From Cyclina sinensis (lineage: Eukaryota > Mollusca > Bivalvia > Venerida > Veneridae), in the NCBI GenBank assembly GCA_012932295.1, contig JAAONU010000033.1:124001-188000 (forward strand): a stretch of 64,000 bases of DNA, written 5' to 3'. The notes under the pieces are model-generated. The model saw nothing but the letters and a program-made list of their open reading frames with translations. It did not search any database and was not told the origin of the DNA. Positions 24,581-36,759 of this stretch are shown here, piece by piece. The position numbers were made by a program, and so were the translations under genes. Every line of letters starts with the position of its first letter. Position 1 is the stretch's first letter.

Positions 24581-24645
24581 CTGCAACAGTAGAAGTCAGT
24601 AACAAATACCAAACACAATATGCTGACAAATCCATCATGAAGAAC
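24581..24645 (-). CDS. Gene A, first coding exon: signal peptide
   Basis: The exon starts after the acceptor TTTATTTCAG at 24646 and carries a short 5'UTR (GTTCTTC), then tandem ATGs at 24638 and 24635. It encodes MMDLSAYCVWYLLLTSTVA, a short hydrophobic leader ending in small residues suited to signal peptidase. The donor GTTGCAG|GTGAGG gives phase 1, completing Ala with the CA of the LDLa exon at 17232, so mature protein would begin close to MRNCSANEF. The first ATG is chosen because nothing in frame lies between it and the acceptor. Leader, phase and downstream LDLa exon support each other well. Confidence 0.8.
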
Positions 24646-24937
24646 CTGAAATAAAGATAAAGACCCACATTACAACAGAAACAGTTTGTGTAGTGTTTAA
24701 AAATGTTTGAGTGCATATTATCTTAAAGGCACACAATGCATTGTATACAATATCAAACTATAACAGTTTCTAAATTAGCTAAGTCATGTAAGTGATGCCC
24801 TACAACCTGCTTCTGGTAGAAAAAACTGTCTCAGCTTCTACACTGCTAGGTATTGTCTGTTTTATTTTCAAACATGCAATGTGATATGATGTTATTATGA
24901 TAAGAAGAAGAATGAAGAGAAATCAAATAAAGACGAT

Positions 24938-24957
24938 GATGATGATGATGATGACTC
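24938..24957. repeat. GAT microsatellite
   Basis: Short (GAT)n tract upstream of the gene A first coding exon, in the presumed 5'UTR intron. Confidence 0.85.
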
Positions 24958-25162
24958 GTCGTTTATGAATCGCTTCTGAAAATTGAATTAAAATAGTTCA
25001 ACAAAAAGTGATTAAGATAATTGTACACATAAAAGGAGCAAGAAACTATTTAGCGAACGATAAGAGAAAAATGCGCAAACAGACACGTGGAGCAAAATGA
25101 ATCATACAGTTAGCTAAAACAATAAATTGAAGTGATTGAGAATTAAAATTTTGATATCGTAC

Positions 25163-25280
25163 CTTAGTTGTTGTGTTGCCTTGTGCATCGGCAGAATGAA
25201 ACGTCCAAGTATCAACTGTATTCAAGTATATGTTTTGTACAAGGACGAAATTACAGACGAGGGCTAAGTTTAGTTTCGGC
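25163..25280 (-). other. Gene A, possible noncoding 5'UTR exon
   Basis: The signal-peptide exon begins at a splice acceptor, so a noncoding first exon must lie upstream (at higher coordinates). The best candidate ends at the donor CTAAG|GTACGA (exon end 25163). Its 5' end is a guess: a weak TATA-like stretch (AAAAAATACAAAG on the - strand) lies near 25301-25313, placing a start around 25280. Only the donor is visible evidence. Confidence 0.3.
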
Positions 25281-25659
25281 CTACGCGTTCGGTACTTGAA
25301 AGCTTTGTATTTTTTAAAGTGGATTTTAAATCAAACAGGAAAAAAATATTCAAAAAGGATTAGACATTTTTTGTTCTTTTAAGTGCAGTTTCTTTGAACT
25401 TTGTGAGGGTTTGAAAGGAAATTAATGCAGTAGTGCTCATTTGATGTAAAATAAAAATACAAAAAATAATACCTATTAGTAAGATCATTCTATGGAACAG
25501 CATTTCATTATTTTATAGCGTAATATGATGGTCACGTGTTGTCTTTGTTTAGATAAGATACTGCTAATTGTCACTGTCGGTCTGACTTGATCAGTCATAG
25601 CAAAACACTTAAAATTGACATGTTCTCTTTGACAAAGTGACTTAAAGTAATAATGTAAA

Positions 25660-26040
25660 GTGAGGTGCTTGTTGTCATCCCTATTGAAAGGGCCAGGCTC
25701 CTACGTTTACAAAAAACTTTTATTACTCATCTTTTTTTAACGGACAATCGATAACAATTCATTAATTAGCTTTCGATCTACCGCTCAATATGCGGGGACA
25801 CTTGCGCCAACTAGGCTCGTGAAAGGAAGCCCTTGACGGGACTCATACCTTCGATCTACCGCTCAGTATGCGGGGACACTTAAGGAATGACCTTTTGTCT
25901 TTTTGGGAAAAACAACTTAAGGTTATAATTAAAGCGTTTGTTTTATTGTAGTGTAACCCGTAATGAAAGGGCCCGTATCCCAGGCTTACAAGACACTATT
26001 GTGCAAATGTACTCACCGATTCCATATTCTACAGGCAACT
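25660..26040. repeat. Dispersed SINE-like repeat
   Basis: It contains the unit TTCGATCTACCGCTCA.TATGCGGGGACACTT twice (about 25770 and 25850), and TTACAAGACACT..ACTCACCGATTCC near its end. The same words recur, diverged, at 50180-50370. The reverse strand has a tRNA-like stretch (GAGCGGTAGATCGAAGG, then GAGTCCCGTC). The family is not identified. Confidence 0.45.
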
Positions 26041-26147
26041 GATCAGAAATCTTTAAAATGTACAACGTGTTTGTTAGTGTACAGTATGTAGAAAGAAAAT
26101 AAATCATTTTTGTTAAAAGATTAAGTTGAATGTTGAAAACTGTAATT

Positions 26148-26235
26148 ATCATCATCATCATCATCACCATTATTATTATCATTATTATTTATTGCTGTTG
26201 TTGCTGTTGCTGTTGTTGTTGTTGATGATGTTGTT
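26148..26235. repeat. ATC / TTA / GTT trinucleotide repeats
   Basis: Adjacent short tracts of (ATC)n, (ATT)n and (GTT)n. An open frame on the - strand (25943-26182) reads it as a Met/Ile-rich peptide and is not a gene. Confidence 0.85.
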
Positions 26236-27059
26236 ACTTGCACGCAAACAAGATTTTTAAGACATCTTCATAACGGTTCCCTTTTTGTCAGATTTATTTT
26301 AAAGAAAGATAATGAATGTACTTAAAAAAATATCAGTATTTCGTGCAATTTTGAGAAAGCAAAAAGTTCTTGTAGCAAAACGATATAATTATAACTATGG
26401 TACATTTTCTAAAGGTACTTTTTGTCAGAGTTTGTAAAGATAGATGAATGTAGATTTTAATAATTTTACAAAACACAGTTTCTCTAGTAAACAGTGATAA
26501 AACAGCATTTCATCTACAAGAACAGGACCTTTTCTACGTTCTGTAGAATAAAACAAGTTCAATCTGGAGTCCTTTAATGGTGAATGCATGGGATGTAACA
26601 AGGGAGGTACTATTTATTAACAGAAAAAAAAGATCAACGACAGATGAACTTTAAGATCGTAAATGACTAGATTTTCATCAAATCTACAAACTTTGTATAC
26701 ATTACTTTGGCTTTCAATCTCGGTTTGCTTGTTTACAAATATTCCAGAGCGCAAAACAAACAAAGTCATAAACAAACCCATTAATGCTAAGCATCTACAA
26801 ATGTAGGCTGAGGCAAACAGTACAGGTCCAGATCAGATGCGGCGTCTGTTCAGCCTCTACACAGTTTGTATAAAGTACTTTCTTCCCTAAATAGAATGAA
26901 ATTGTAAATTTGTACCAAAAACACTTTCAGTTGAAAATGAACTCCTCCAACCTATAAGGATGTCATTATTCATTAGACATACATGGGTTAAATGATCAGT
27001 AATTAATAGAGTTTCGGCAACCAATAGTACACAAAGTTAAGAATAATATATCATTTTGG

Positions 27060-27372
27060 GTCGGTTACAGTGTGATGTATTTAAGTTTATTCATCGTCGA
27101 CACCGGTTGCCAATATGACCGACGCCCCCAGCAGAGATTAGTTTTTATGTTGTGGGAGATAGTGCAAGGTACAGAAGGCATCCCGTTCCAGAGACATCCC
27201 TCTGGTTCTGTTGCATGCTCATGCTACAGCACTGATACATGGGACCTTGGTTTAACGTCTCATCCGAAAGACAATTAGTAATGCTAGTGGAGGAGTGGGG
27301 GATCTATCTCGGGACCCCTGAGTTACCTGTCCAAAGCGGTACTGTTGGACCACTGATCCGCTCCAAGGTCGG
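27060..27372 (-). mobile_element. tRNA-derived SINE
   Basis: Read on the - strand from about 27372, the head resembles a tRNA gene: GGATCAGTGGTCCAACAG (A-box-like) and GGGGTCCCGAGATAGATCC (B-box-like). It is followed by a central block containing TTTCGGATGAGACGTTAAACC, a conserved core type found in tRNA-derived SINEs of invertebrates. It is locally GC-richer than its surroundings. An open frame on the + strand (27072-27278) is a by-product. It lies outside the supported genes. Confidence 0.65.
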
Positions 27373-28325
27373 TTACTCTTTATCTCTTGGCAAGTAAACA
27401 CTGGAATGCTCTGTAGCCTTTGCTTTTATTGGCAAATAGCCTTTACACCAACCAATGAAGGTTTACGACAGGTAATGTAACTACCATAAGTAGTGTTGTA
27501 TTTATACAAAGTGCTTATTTTGCTTCAGTTGTTATATGTGTTGCACATTTGTTAAAAGAATTACTAAACAATTTGTAACTGCGTATATTCCTGGTGTACT
27601 TGCATTTGGGATAGTGTTAATTTATTGCTAGAGGGATTAGTGTGCATGTCGTCTCACAGATAAAGGCATTTAAAACGAGATTTTTAGATACTATTGAATA
27701 ACAACTTTTTTTTCATACTCAGACAATTTAAAGTGAGCTTTACTAATCACACTGCACATAAAAAATTTTCAGGAATGTTTTATTCACTTTGATGTTCTAA
27801 ATATATGAGTGCGTTTTGATGTGTTTGGATAATTTTGGGGAATGGTTGCAATAATGTTAAAATAATTAACTATGCACACCTTTCCCGTAAAGCTGTCACA
27901 GAATACAACGGGGGACATTAAGGGATTATCTACCCTGAATACTCTCTGATATTATATTAGTCCTTTCATTTGGATTTCTCAGGTTTCCTCGCTATTTTCT
28001 TTTTTTTGGTATAGTGATAATTAAGCCTAATTATTTGCAACAATGGAAGTCAGATTGCACATTTTAGCAGAAAGTTTTGTTAACACTACTATGTTTCTTT
28101 TCTTTTTTTTCTTTTTTTCTTTTTTAATTAACCAAACTTTTTATTTAATATATAAGCGAAAATTTTCACAACTAAAAGTCATGACTATAACAAAGAGAAA
28201 CAAATATAGACGATTCCAACTGAAAGGGCCAACGTGCAAATTGGTCTACCTTTGACTTTGTCTGAAAAGGGTAGGTAATTTGTTATAAGGAGTGTCCCTC
28301 ATTAAGTACATCCTGTCCCTCAACC

Positions 28326-28345
28326 CCCCCCCCCCCCCGAAAAAA
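28326..28345. repeat. Poly-C / poly-A tract
   Basis: About 16 C followed by an A run. Low complexity and prone to sequencing error. Confidence 0.8.
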
Positions 28346-28610
28346 AAGAATAAGATAAATACAATAAATGACAGCTCAGATTGTCAGATTTAACTCACTA
28401 CCCCAAGACTGCCAGTCCAGTATGAACTTACTAGATCAAAACTCTATGTCCTATAATAGTCTTAAATCACGCTATTTATGTCAAAGGTTATTATTTTCAA
28501 CACTTGCGTCCTTTTGTGCAATAGGTTTTAATGCAGAAGATTATTTAGAACATCCCTTGCTGTTGCATAAAATAATAAAAGTATATTGTATGCTAGGTAA
28601 ACATTTCATA

Positions 28611-28621
28611 CACACACGTAC

Positions 28622-28660
<39 letters not shown>
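28611..28660. repeat. CA microsatellite
   Basis: (CA)n of about 50 bp. It supplies the Thr-His run in the open frame at 28368-28736, which is otherwise unsupported as a gene. Confidence 0.9.
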
Positions 28661-28662
<2 letters not shown>

Positions 28663-28964
28663 TAGAGGCAGAGAAACGATTTACACTTATCAACTACAAT
28701 AACTGCAAGTTGCCTAAATGTGCTGGTTGGCCTTAATGTGCCGGTAACTAATGAAATTGTGTTTAAAAAAAAAATGCATAAAAAATAGCCGAGTGTATCC
28801 TCTGCTTATTAAATTTATAATGTAAAAAACATGCTATATTTGGCATACATTCTGATTAACGGCGACATCGTAACAAAACATAAATGATTGCAGTAATGAT
28901 TCGAATAAGTATAACTGTTTCTTTTAAAGGACATATGTGAAGCAAACTTTACAAAGAGGAGGCC

Positions 28965-29108
28965 ATGGTGCTTCGTTCATTTTCAGATTACAATTCTGGA
29001 AGCGAGATAATTTACAGCAACTTGTTTTTGTTATTTTTAATTTGGGTTTTATGCCTGATTCAACCTTCTTTTGGTCTTATCCGTGCTTTTCAAACTGACT
29101 CGGATTAA
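28965..29108 (+). CDS. Small ORF, 47 codons, hydrophobic (candidate only)
   Basis: The ATG sits in GCCATGG, a strong eukaryotic initiation context. The peptide begins MVLRSFSDYNSGSEI and then has one hydrophobic stretch (NLFLLFLIWVLCLI), ending with RAFQTDSD. It could be a small membrane peptide or the leader of a secreted one. A possible terminal exon lies downstream at 29562-29653 in matching phase 1, but it needs a weak donor (TTTG|GTCTTA). No homologue recognised. It may well be chance. Confidence 0.2.
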   Translation: MVLRSFSDYNSGSEIIYSNLFLLFLIWVLCLIQPSFGLIRAFQTDSD

Positions 29109-29561
29109 TACATACAATATCACACATGCAAGGAAGAGTTGCTTAAAAATTGCCAGATCCTTCTTGCAACAAACATATGTTTAGCATTATAATAGTATTT
29201 ATAAGCGCAGTTACGTTAAATAAGCTGGCAGCATTTTGGTGGTTCATAATATAACAGATAGATCGTGTGAAACACTTTAACTAAATTTTAAATGTACAAC
29301 AATAGTTGTTCAACTTCATTTAATTATCTTCAGGGATAATGTCTGTATGTTAATTCAAATATTGATCTGTTGTATTTTAATCAATGGCTTTTGACTGACA
29401 TATACTTTCGATTGTATTATATTGATTATAAATATTTTATTTTACTGAAGCTTAGATAATACATTAAACTCCATTGGGAAATTAAATACCTAAATGAGTA
29501 CAGTAACAAATACTTTAAATTTGTTGTTATGATAATCGAGTTACTGTTACCATTGTTACAG

Positions 29562-29653
29562 GTGGTGAAAGCGAAGCAGGGCCAAGCATCCAAACATATG
29601 AACTGAACTGTGACAATCGACAGAGGAGAGAAATAAAAAGTCTGAATTCATGA
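29562..29653 (+). CDS. Possible terminal exon (candidate only)
   Basis: It follows a good acceptor (CCATTGTTACAG) and reads GESEAGPSIQTYELN and onward for about 30 codons to a TGA. The composition is hydrophilic and not AT-biased like random frames here. No upstream exon is proven; the only candidate partner is the small ORF at 28965. Product unknown. Confidence 0.2.
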
Positions 29654-30224
29654 TCCATGCTATAAATCCAAACCTTCGATTAAAATGTGATTCTTCGTAT
29701 TCAACTTAAATTGCATTGCATTTCTTAAATACACGTAAGCTAATACGAGAAAATGCCCAGCCCTAAATCTACTTAACTAATACAGTTCTGGAATATACAT
29801 AAGATGTGAATAATAACAGCTTTTAAACATGTTAAACTGAACTATTTCATGACAAAATGAGGGATTTTAGGTGACTGTAATTGTTTTTATATGTGAAAAG
29901 GACATGTTTTCCTGATATGAATTAATAAACTGTTCAACCAAGCGTATATTAAATTGAATGTAAAAGCTTCCAATGTTTGTTTATTAATCATTAAATATTA
30001 CTCAATCACATGAAATATTCAAAATATTGAAAAGAAATTGATAAGCTTAAGTAGTTCGTTCCAAATAAGAGGTGTATATGTTGTATATAAACAGTTTATT
30101 GTATATGTTTAAGAAACATCGGAAAATTTTGTGAATAAATTATTCAGTACAAACAAATTCGTAATTGTATGTCATTAATCATGTTAATGGCGTAGATCGT
30201 AGAGCGTAATGTTAAACGAAATTC

Positions 30225-30247
30225 AGTATATATATATATATATATAA
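30225..30247. repeat. TA microsatellite
   Basis: Short (TA)n tract in otherwise unannotated AT-rich DNA. Confidence 0.85.
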
Positions 30248-30604
30248 TAATAAAGTAATAGCATTTTATGTATAACTGTATAATTGAATACAAAAATCCG
30301 TTGTTATAAAATAAAGGAAGGGGGATGGGTCTATGGGTATTGTCTACTGTTGCTTGTTGTGAGATGTTTATCTAATTCAAGTTTTCTGTTCAATATAATT
30401 AATTTCATTGATGTGTATCAGCCCATTGTCCTTTTGATACTAACACATTAATAAAGGTTTATTGTGTTTTATACATCAAGAAAATACGATACATTATTAG
30501 TTAGCTTTTCAATGTATTACTTTCAAATTACATATGTATCACCTTAGGTCATTCAGTCTATATTTTAGTTTCTGAAGCATGAAGTAACGGTTGCCTATAC
30601 GACC

Positions 30605-30792
30605 ATTGGTCTCTGAAAAGTTAAGATTAATAATCTAGGCCAACGATCTCTGAAAAGTTAAGTTTCATAATCTGGGCCAACGGTCTCTGAAAAATTAAGT
30701 TCCATAATCTGGGCCAACTGTCTCTCAAAAGTAAAGTTTCATAATCAGCGCCAAAGTTTTCTGAAAAGTTAAGTTTCATAATCTGTGCAAAA
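30605..30792. repeat. 37-bp tandem repeat, five units
   Basis: Five units of TCTCTGAAAAGTTAAGTTTC plus ATAATCTGGGCCAACGG with regular 37-bp spacing (TCTCTG at 30610, 30647, 30684, 30721 and, diverged, 30758). The units differ by a few bases each. Confidence 0.85.
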
Positions 30793-32209
30793 GTGCAAGA
30801 AACAGTATTACACTTGTCTCTGCATTATCACAGTGCACTAAAGCAATATTTCATGCTTTAAATTCAATATTGTTGTTGTCTACCTATCATTCCAATGTAA
30901 GCATTCAGTCAGCGGAAAACTTTATGAATGATGAAAATGGATAAATTTCAACCGCTGTTGCTTAGTATGACATAACTCTCAAATGTTTCAGCTTTTTAGA
31001 TGTGTTGATTGAAATAATATTATATCAAATGTTTAATGCTGTCAGGAACAAACGAGTCACGAATACCACTGACTCCCCTTACTGAAACACTAGAGCTACA
31101 CATTAAAATCTTATTACTGGATTTATGATGGAAGGATACCCATGTAAGCACAACAGCCCTGGCTTCTAATCTCGAGTCACTAAATCGGTTTTGCAAACTC
31201 AAGAATACATATTTTTACTAATAATGATCTATTTCATATTGCCGATGACGAAACGCAGATAATTTTTTTATATAATTATTTATAGAAAGTGTTCGAGGAA
31301 TAAACAAAGCGAGAAGTAAGAAATATCACGATCTGCATTGAAAGGTTATTCAGATAATGACAATATTTACACTTACAATGATCCTTAACAAGAACATGAA
31401 ATTATAGACAAATTATATCATAAGATCAAGGTCAAAATATATAGGATAAAATGAAAAGAAAACATTGTAAAGTTGTTTCATAAACTTGGAAAAGACTGAG
31501 TTAGACAAACATGAGAAAATTACTGATGAGGGACGGCAGATGTGTAGATGCCGATTCAAAATACACTCTGTCCATTTCCGGTGGTACTTACAACATATTA
31601 TCTAATTGGAAGTCAGCTTGTTTAGAAAAGTATCCTTCATACCAAGAAATGTCTAAAACATTTAGATATATGGACAATACCTGGTTTTTACTGTAAATTG
31701 CTTTTGAAAAGCTGGCCTAAATAGGACATTTTGGTAAGAGCCATATGTTATGCCTGAATAAAAACATACACAATAATTCAACAAGACAAAACGTTCAAAG
31801 ATTAATGAAAGGAAAAGTGAAAAAAAAACTTGAACCGTTCTATTTAATATATATTTTTATTTATTTTATTTATGATTATTACAACCATGTTTAAGAGAAA
31901 TACTTGACATTTTTTGGGTCATTTACGTTGTTTTGTGAACCTTGATCTTTCATTTATGTCAAAAACATATAAAACTGAACTGAATAATATCGGCTAAATC
32001 ATAGCCAAATGACGAGATATAAGTGAAGCATTTATAGTACAGCTGCCTTGGTACTAACCTTTATATACAGGGATGTTGCAATACAATTTTTATAGGTAAA
32101 CACTTTCTTAGGTTTATGTGTAGTATGGAAATATTTTGAACATACATACCACTTCATGTAACCATTTTTGTATCGACCGCTACAAAGTAGCTGCGTCATA
32201 TAAGGATTA

Positions 32210-32620
32210 CTTCTCCGTCGTCTGTCTGTCTGTAGGTATGTATGTCCGTCCGTCTGTCTGTCACAAAACTTGTCCGGACTACTTCTCAAAAACTGCTGGT
32301 GCGATTTCATCCAAACTTTACAGGAGCAGTCAGTACCAAAAGTAGTTGTGCATATCGTCGGCATTTTTCAGTTCAATGATTTTTGTCCGAATAATGGCCC
32401 TTTAATGATTTTATTTTTAAAGATTGTCCAGACTCCTTCTCTTTTCTACTAATGCAATTTGAATTAAATGTCACAGGATTGATCAGTATCTCAAGTTCTT
32501 GCTCATATTTTTTAAACGGGTTTTTCGGTTGAATGAGTTTTGGTTGATTTGTGGCCCTTGAACGAAAAAGGCTTTTTGGCCCATTAAAATCATATATCAT
32601 CACAGGATGGTGTGTATTAT
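32210..32620. repeat. Dispersed repeat with GTCT/GTCC simple tract
   Basis: Begins with CGTCTGTCTGTCTG..CGTCCGTCTGTCTGTCAC and continues with ACTTCTCAAAAACTGCTGGT and GCGATTTCATCCAAAC, then a related second segment after 32420. The layout is that of a high-copy dispersed repeat of invertebrates. Overlapping open frames on both strands are not genes. Confidence 0.55.
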
Positions 32621-34916
32621 GCTCTACAAAACTGCGTGTGTTGTATTTTTTTGTTGAAATTTTTGCGTCAAATTGTAATTCTTTGGGGAGTATTTAAGTC
32701 TATTATTTTATAGAAAAATATAGCAAATTGGAAAATAAGAAGTACTGGTCATTACATAAGGCATGTAAAAGATGTACTTGGTCTGTAGTTTCGTTCAGTA
32801 ATATACTGTTTAAAGCATTAAGAAATAAAATACGGTATTGAAATGTTGTGTGTGTTAATTTCTGTATTTCAGTGGCTGAGTGCCAAAGTCATTATTGCCA
32901 GCCTATGAAGCAGCATATATAAATTAACATACACAATGTAGTTGTAAAATCACGAATGGTTATTGTAGGAACAGACAAGGTTGAACCAGCTGGATCTAAT
33001 GCTGTCATTGCCCGACAAATTCGGACGGTGTTTAAGAAACTCTTCCTGACAACTTGAATCAGAATGCAGTTTTGAAAATTATTTGTAGAATTCCTACACG
33101 TGGTGATGGTATAAAATACAGTCGGATTAAAGTAGATGTCATGAGTATGTATACTATTATTTGAATATAGAGAAGGATCACCGCAGAAATTTCACATTTA
33201 AACTTTTGCATCTGTCACTTTGGTCCTCGCAAGACTAGAAATAAAATGTCTGATGCCATGTGTCAATTCACGGGTTTCTTGATTTTTAAAGATAAAAAAC
33301 GCAACAGCTTGATAAACTAAGAGTTTTCAATTGTATAACGTATATCAGGTTATATTAGCGACGTTGAATTAGTCTCAAAGTGAGCCAAGGGTTCTTCTTT
33401 TCGAAATGTTATCTCCTTATTTATAGCATTAAAAAAGTAAAATATATGTAATTTGCCCGGATCAATGTTCTAGGATTTTTTATCCAGGAGTTGCGAGTTC
33501 GACCCCTTGTCCTCAACTAGCCCTGTAAAGTTTTTTTTTTTTCCGGAAGAAAAATTAAACCGAGACATAATGTGTTGACGTTTTTCAAAAGAGCCCGAAA
33601 AGCGTCTGTAATGGGATACTCTATTCCTCACAACTTAATATAACTAAACTCTGCAGGGGACGTCGATCATATAGGCGTTTAGTATTAGCGACAAATAAAC
33701 TGATCTTTATGAGACTGGTCTCAATCAAGCTTCCCGATTGTTTTGCATGGGAAATGCGCATTTGCGATATTTTCGACGAGCGGAAATATCTCTTAATATA
33801 CAGTATATTCGAAAGGTCGTGCCGTGAATATTAAGTGTTTTAATTGTTTTTGTCTGTTCATGTAAAGAGGATATAAAATGACAGTTTAAAGTTCTGATTG
33901 CACGTTTGACTTTGCAGGTTTCTTTTTTCTGTTTATTAATGTTCTTTTCTTGAAAGCGAGAAGTAATGCACTTCGGCTTCTGTTGTTAAATCGGTTTCAC
34001 ATTATATATAAGAACACTTTAAACACAATGAAACCCTTTCAAAACAATGAACTTCATGGCCTGATTGAATTGTTCATATGAAACCAGGACATTTTTGCTA
34101 TTGAAAACAATGATATCCATCGTTGTAATTGTAACCTTTGGATTTATCATTATTTAATCACGCTGATTTCATGGCGTAGCTCTATTTTTTTTCTTATGCT
34201 GGGACACTTGTTTTAATTCTGTCTTTAAATGCGGTGTTTAACAAACTGTCCGTGTACCTACAGAAAACATACGCATCTACTTTATAAATTATTGTTTTGA
34301 AGAAAAGTAAAATCAGGAATATAATGTGCAAGCCCGGGCTTTTTGCCATACAGGCAGTTATGCGTCTGTATGCAGCAATTAAACTGGTTCTAACTATACA
34401 GATTTATGCCCCTATCTTCGACCATACACCAATACATATGATCATTTTACACCTCTAACAGTCAAAAGAATGCGGGTGAACTGTCTTAGGTTAAGTTAAA
34501 AAAAAGAAGAATTATAAGGGATGTGGGACTGCGTCGTCTGGAAAGAAATTGCTATGGGTGAATTGTCTGGGGTTATACTGTCTGTAAATGAGGTAAACGC
34601 CCTCCACCCACTTCTCAATGAAATAATTATAAGTCGCTTAGCCTAGCAACTGTATCATGTGACTCCTTTATGCTACGCATGACTGGTTAACTAAATATAG
34701 AGTAAAGAATGTCAATTTAAAGATGCTCAGACCAATCGCTGACAAAGCATATTTAAATAAGATAGATACCCTGTTTATTCAAAACCTAACATCTAAAGAT
34801 ATGAACTCAACCAATAAAAGTGAAACACGTTGCTTCCAAAGAAGCGGTTATTTTCCTTTTCGTTGTTATTTCGAAAGTTGAAGTGGTTAATGTAAAATAA
34901 CTGAAGTGTTGAATAA

Positions 34917-35321
34917 AAGCGACTGACTCACAGACGGGCCAACGATAAAAAAGGAAATGTTTATAGAACTTGAAATGTTTGCTGTAATTGTGAAGAACAT
35001 ATCTAAACTAAGTTACTGACTCATTTTTGTTACAGAAAATATCAAAATATAAAGTTTTACACACCTTTATCGGTAAAGAATTTACCCCGGCTGTCACAGG
35101 GTAAATACTTTAGTTATAAAATTAATGTTATGAAAATTGTTTACTAAATTATGTGGCTCTGTGGTGTAGATCGTCGCTCTATATTTTACTGACCGAAAGG
35201 TGATGGGTTCGAATCCTGGTTAAGTCAAAACAATTTTTCTTAGCTTTTTCCATAGTTTATTATCTTCTCTTCAATTTTAAAGAAAAACAAAATTCAGCAA
35301 AATTTTGTGAGTCAACCGCTT
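34917..35321 (+). mobile_element. TIR element with tRNA-like core (copy 1)
   Basis: About 405 bp bounded by AAGCGACTGACTCACAG on the left and GTGAGTCAACCGCTT on the right, with TAA directly outside both ends. The termini make it a non-autonomous DNA transposon (MITE-like). Inside, at 35153-35222, is a tRNA-like sequence. A second copy in the opposite orientation is at 57749-58196. Confidence 0.7.
35153..35222 (+). other. tRNA-like sequence inside TIR element
   Basis: GGCTCTGTGGTGTAGATCG resembles a polymerase III A box, and GGGTTCGAATCC contains a perfect B box (GGTTCGAATCC). The T arm can pair only partly, and no clean acceptor stem is seen, so it is probably a tRNA-derived promoter and not a working tRNA gene. 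Confidence 0.6.
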
Positions 35322-36131
35322 TAACAATGAATGAAAAAGAGAGAAAGAAGTTCGTAGACATTTTCTTAATATATATTGTTTCACAAACAATTATAGAGAT
35401 AATATGCTGAAAAACAGAAAACAAATGTTCTTCTCAAACACTGTGAAATTTTCATATATATTTCTTGGCCAAAGTGTTTACGACGTCACTTTAAAACACT
35501 GCAGTAAATCATAGGGCAGATTCATGGCGACGTTGACATCATGACGATGCTCATCTCTTTTAACGTACTCACTTTCTATTTAATTGTCCTACTGTTCAAA
35601 TACACCCCTGTAACATTTACTGACATACTCTGCGATGATGTACAATTTTTACGAGTTGTATGAATCGAATCTTCGACTGTCTTTAAATGCGACTTTATTT
35701 TGGGAATTACGGCAAATTCCATAAACGCCAAGTGAGGGGAATATAAAGAATGTCTCTGCATTTCACGCCAAAGATACAGGTTCTATCGGTGTGTGTCCAG
35801 ATAAAGACTAAAATAAATAACTATTTTAGTGTCCATGTGTTAAGAAGCTATCACTGTAGACTATTACATCAAACCGGTTGAGGTATTTGGTTATCAGTTT
35901 TAATGACAAAAAGAATGTGTATATTGACAAAAAATCAATGTTACATGTGAGGAAAATGAAAAAAAAATGCAAAGTAGTTACGTGGTGAGGGTTTCAGCAG
36001 GTAGAAACAACGAGATAAATCAGCCTATCGAACTGTCTGACCTTGTAACGTGCAACTACATGTGTTTGAAAGTTTTGCTTAAGACATTGCTGTAGAAATG
36101 AAGGTCATTAAATGATAAACATTGACTAACA

Positions 36132-36730
36132 ATGAAATATCTTGAAGAAAACAAGAGCCATGTTAATCCCCCGCAGGGAAGAAGTTACCTGAAAGTTGTA
36201 CTTATAGAAACTAAGTGTAATAATGCGCGTATGCAGTTTGAAGAAAATCCCTCAAACAAAAGGCAAGGCATAGTTATTGTTCTGTCACACTGCACTTCCT
36301 ACCAATGTGCTATGTCAGTGTGTTAAGTTTAAAGTAAATACCTTTAGCACTTTTGGAGTTACGCTCTGGAATTTTTCAAGTAATTCTGATAAAGGGGAAC
36401 AACTCTAACAGTAGGCAAGATAAATTGTTCTTGCACACTGCACTTCCTACCAATATGCTATGTCAGTGTATTAAGTTTGTAGTAAAAGCCTGAAGCACAT
36501 CTGGAGTTATGCTTCGGAAAACGTTTTTCAGCTAAATCAGGACAATAACTCTAAAAGTAGACAAGGTAGAGTCATTGTTCTTCTCACACACTGCACTTTC
36601 TCCTAATGTGCTATGTCAGTGTATGAAATTTGAAGACAATCGCTTTAGTACTTTTAGAGTTATGCTTTGGACAAAGCTTTTAAAGTAAATCTTATAAAGG
36701 GGAATAACCCTAAAATTAATTAAGTTACAA
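36132..36730. repeat. About 150-bp tandem repeat (CACTGCACTTCC array)
   Basis: Units beginning TGTTCT..CACACTGCACTTCC and continuing NNCCAATGTGCTATGTCAGTG recur at about 36290, 36435, 36590 and, partly, 36745. The array starts with ACAAGAGCCATGTTAATCCC, a start shared with other dispersed repeats here (38325). Confidence 0.8.
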
Positions 36731-36759
36731 TTATTGTTTTTGCACCCTGCACTTTCTAT

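Larger units (their letters stand above)
25320..36100. other. Intergenic region between genes A and C, no supported gene
   Basis: No exon with a recognisable domain was found on either strand. The span holds the repeats listed separately and the SINE at 27 kb. The frame at 31511-31696 (+) is open for 61 codons with an ordinary amino-acid mix but has no motif, partner exon or promoter that I can see. Confidence 0.5.

Noticed and set aside
24900..24960. CRISPR-like or prokaryotic repeat structure
   Set aside because: The window is eukaryotic. The arrays here are microsatellites or minisatellites without unique equal-length spacers.
28368..28736. 122-codon open frame on the + strand
   Set aside because: It runs through a (CA)n microsatellite, has no recognisable domain, and is not linked to any splice-supported exon.
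33480..33530. tRNA-like word GAGTTCGACCCC on the + strand
   Set aside because: Only a B-box-like word was found, without an A box at the right distance or a stem.
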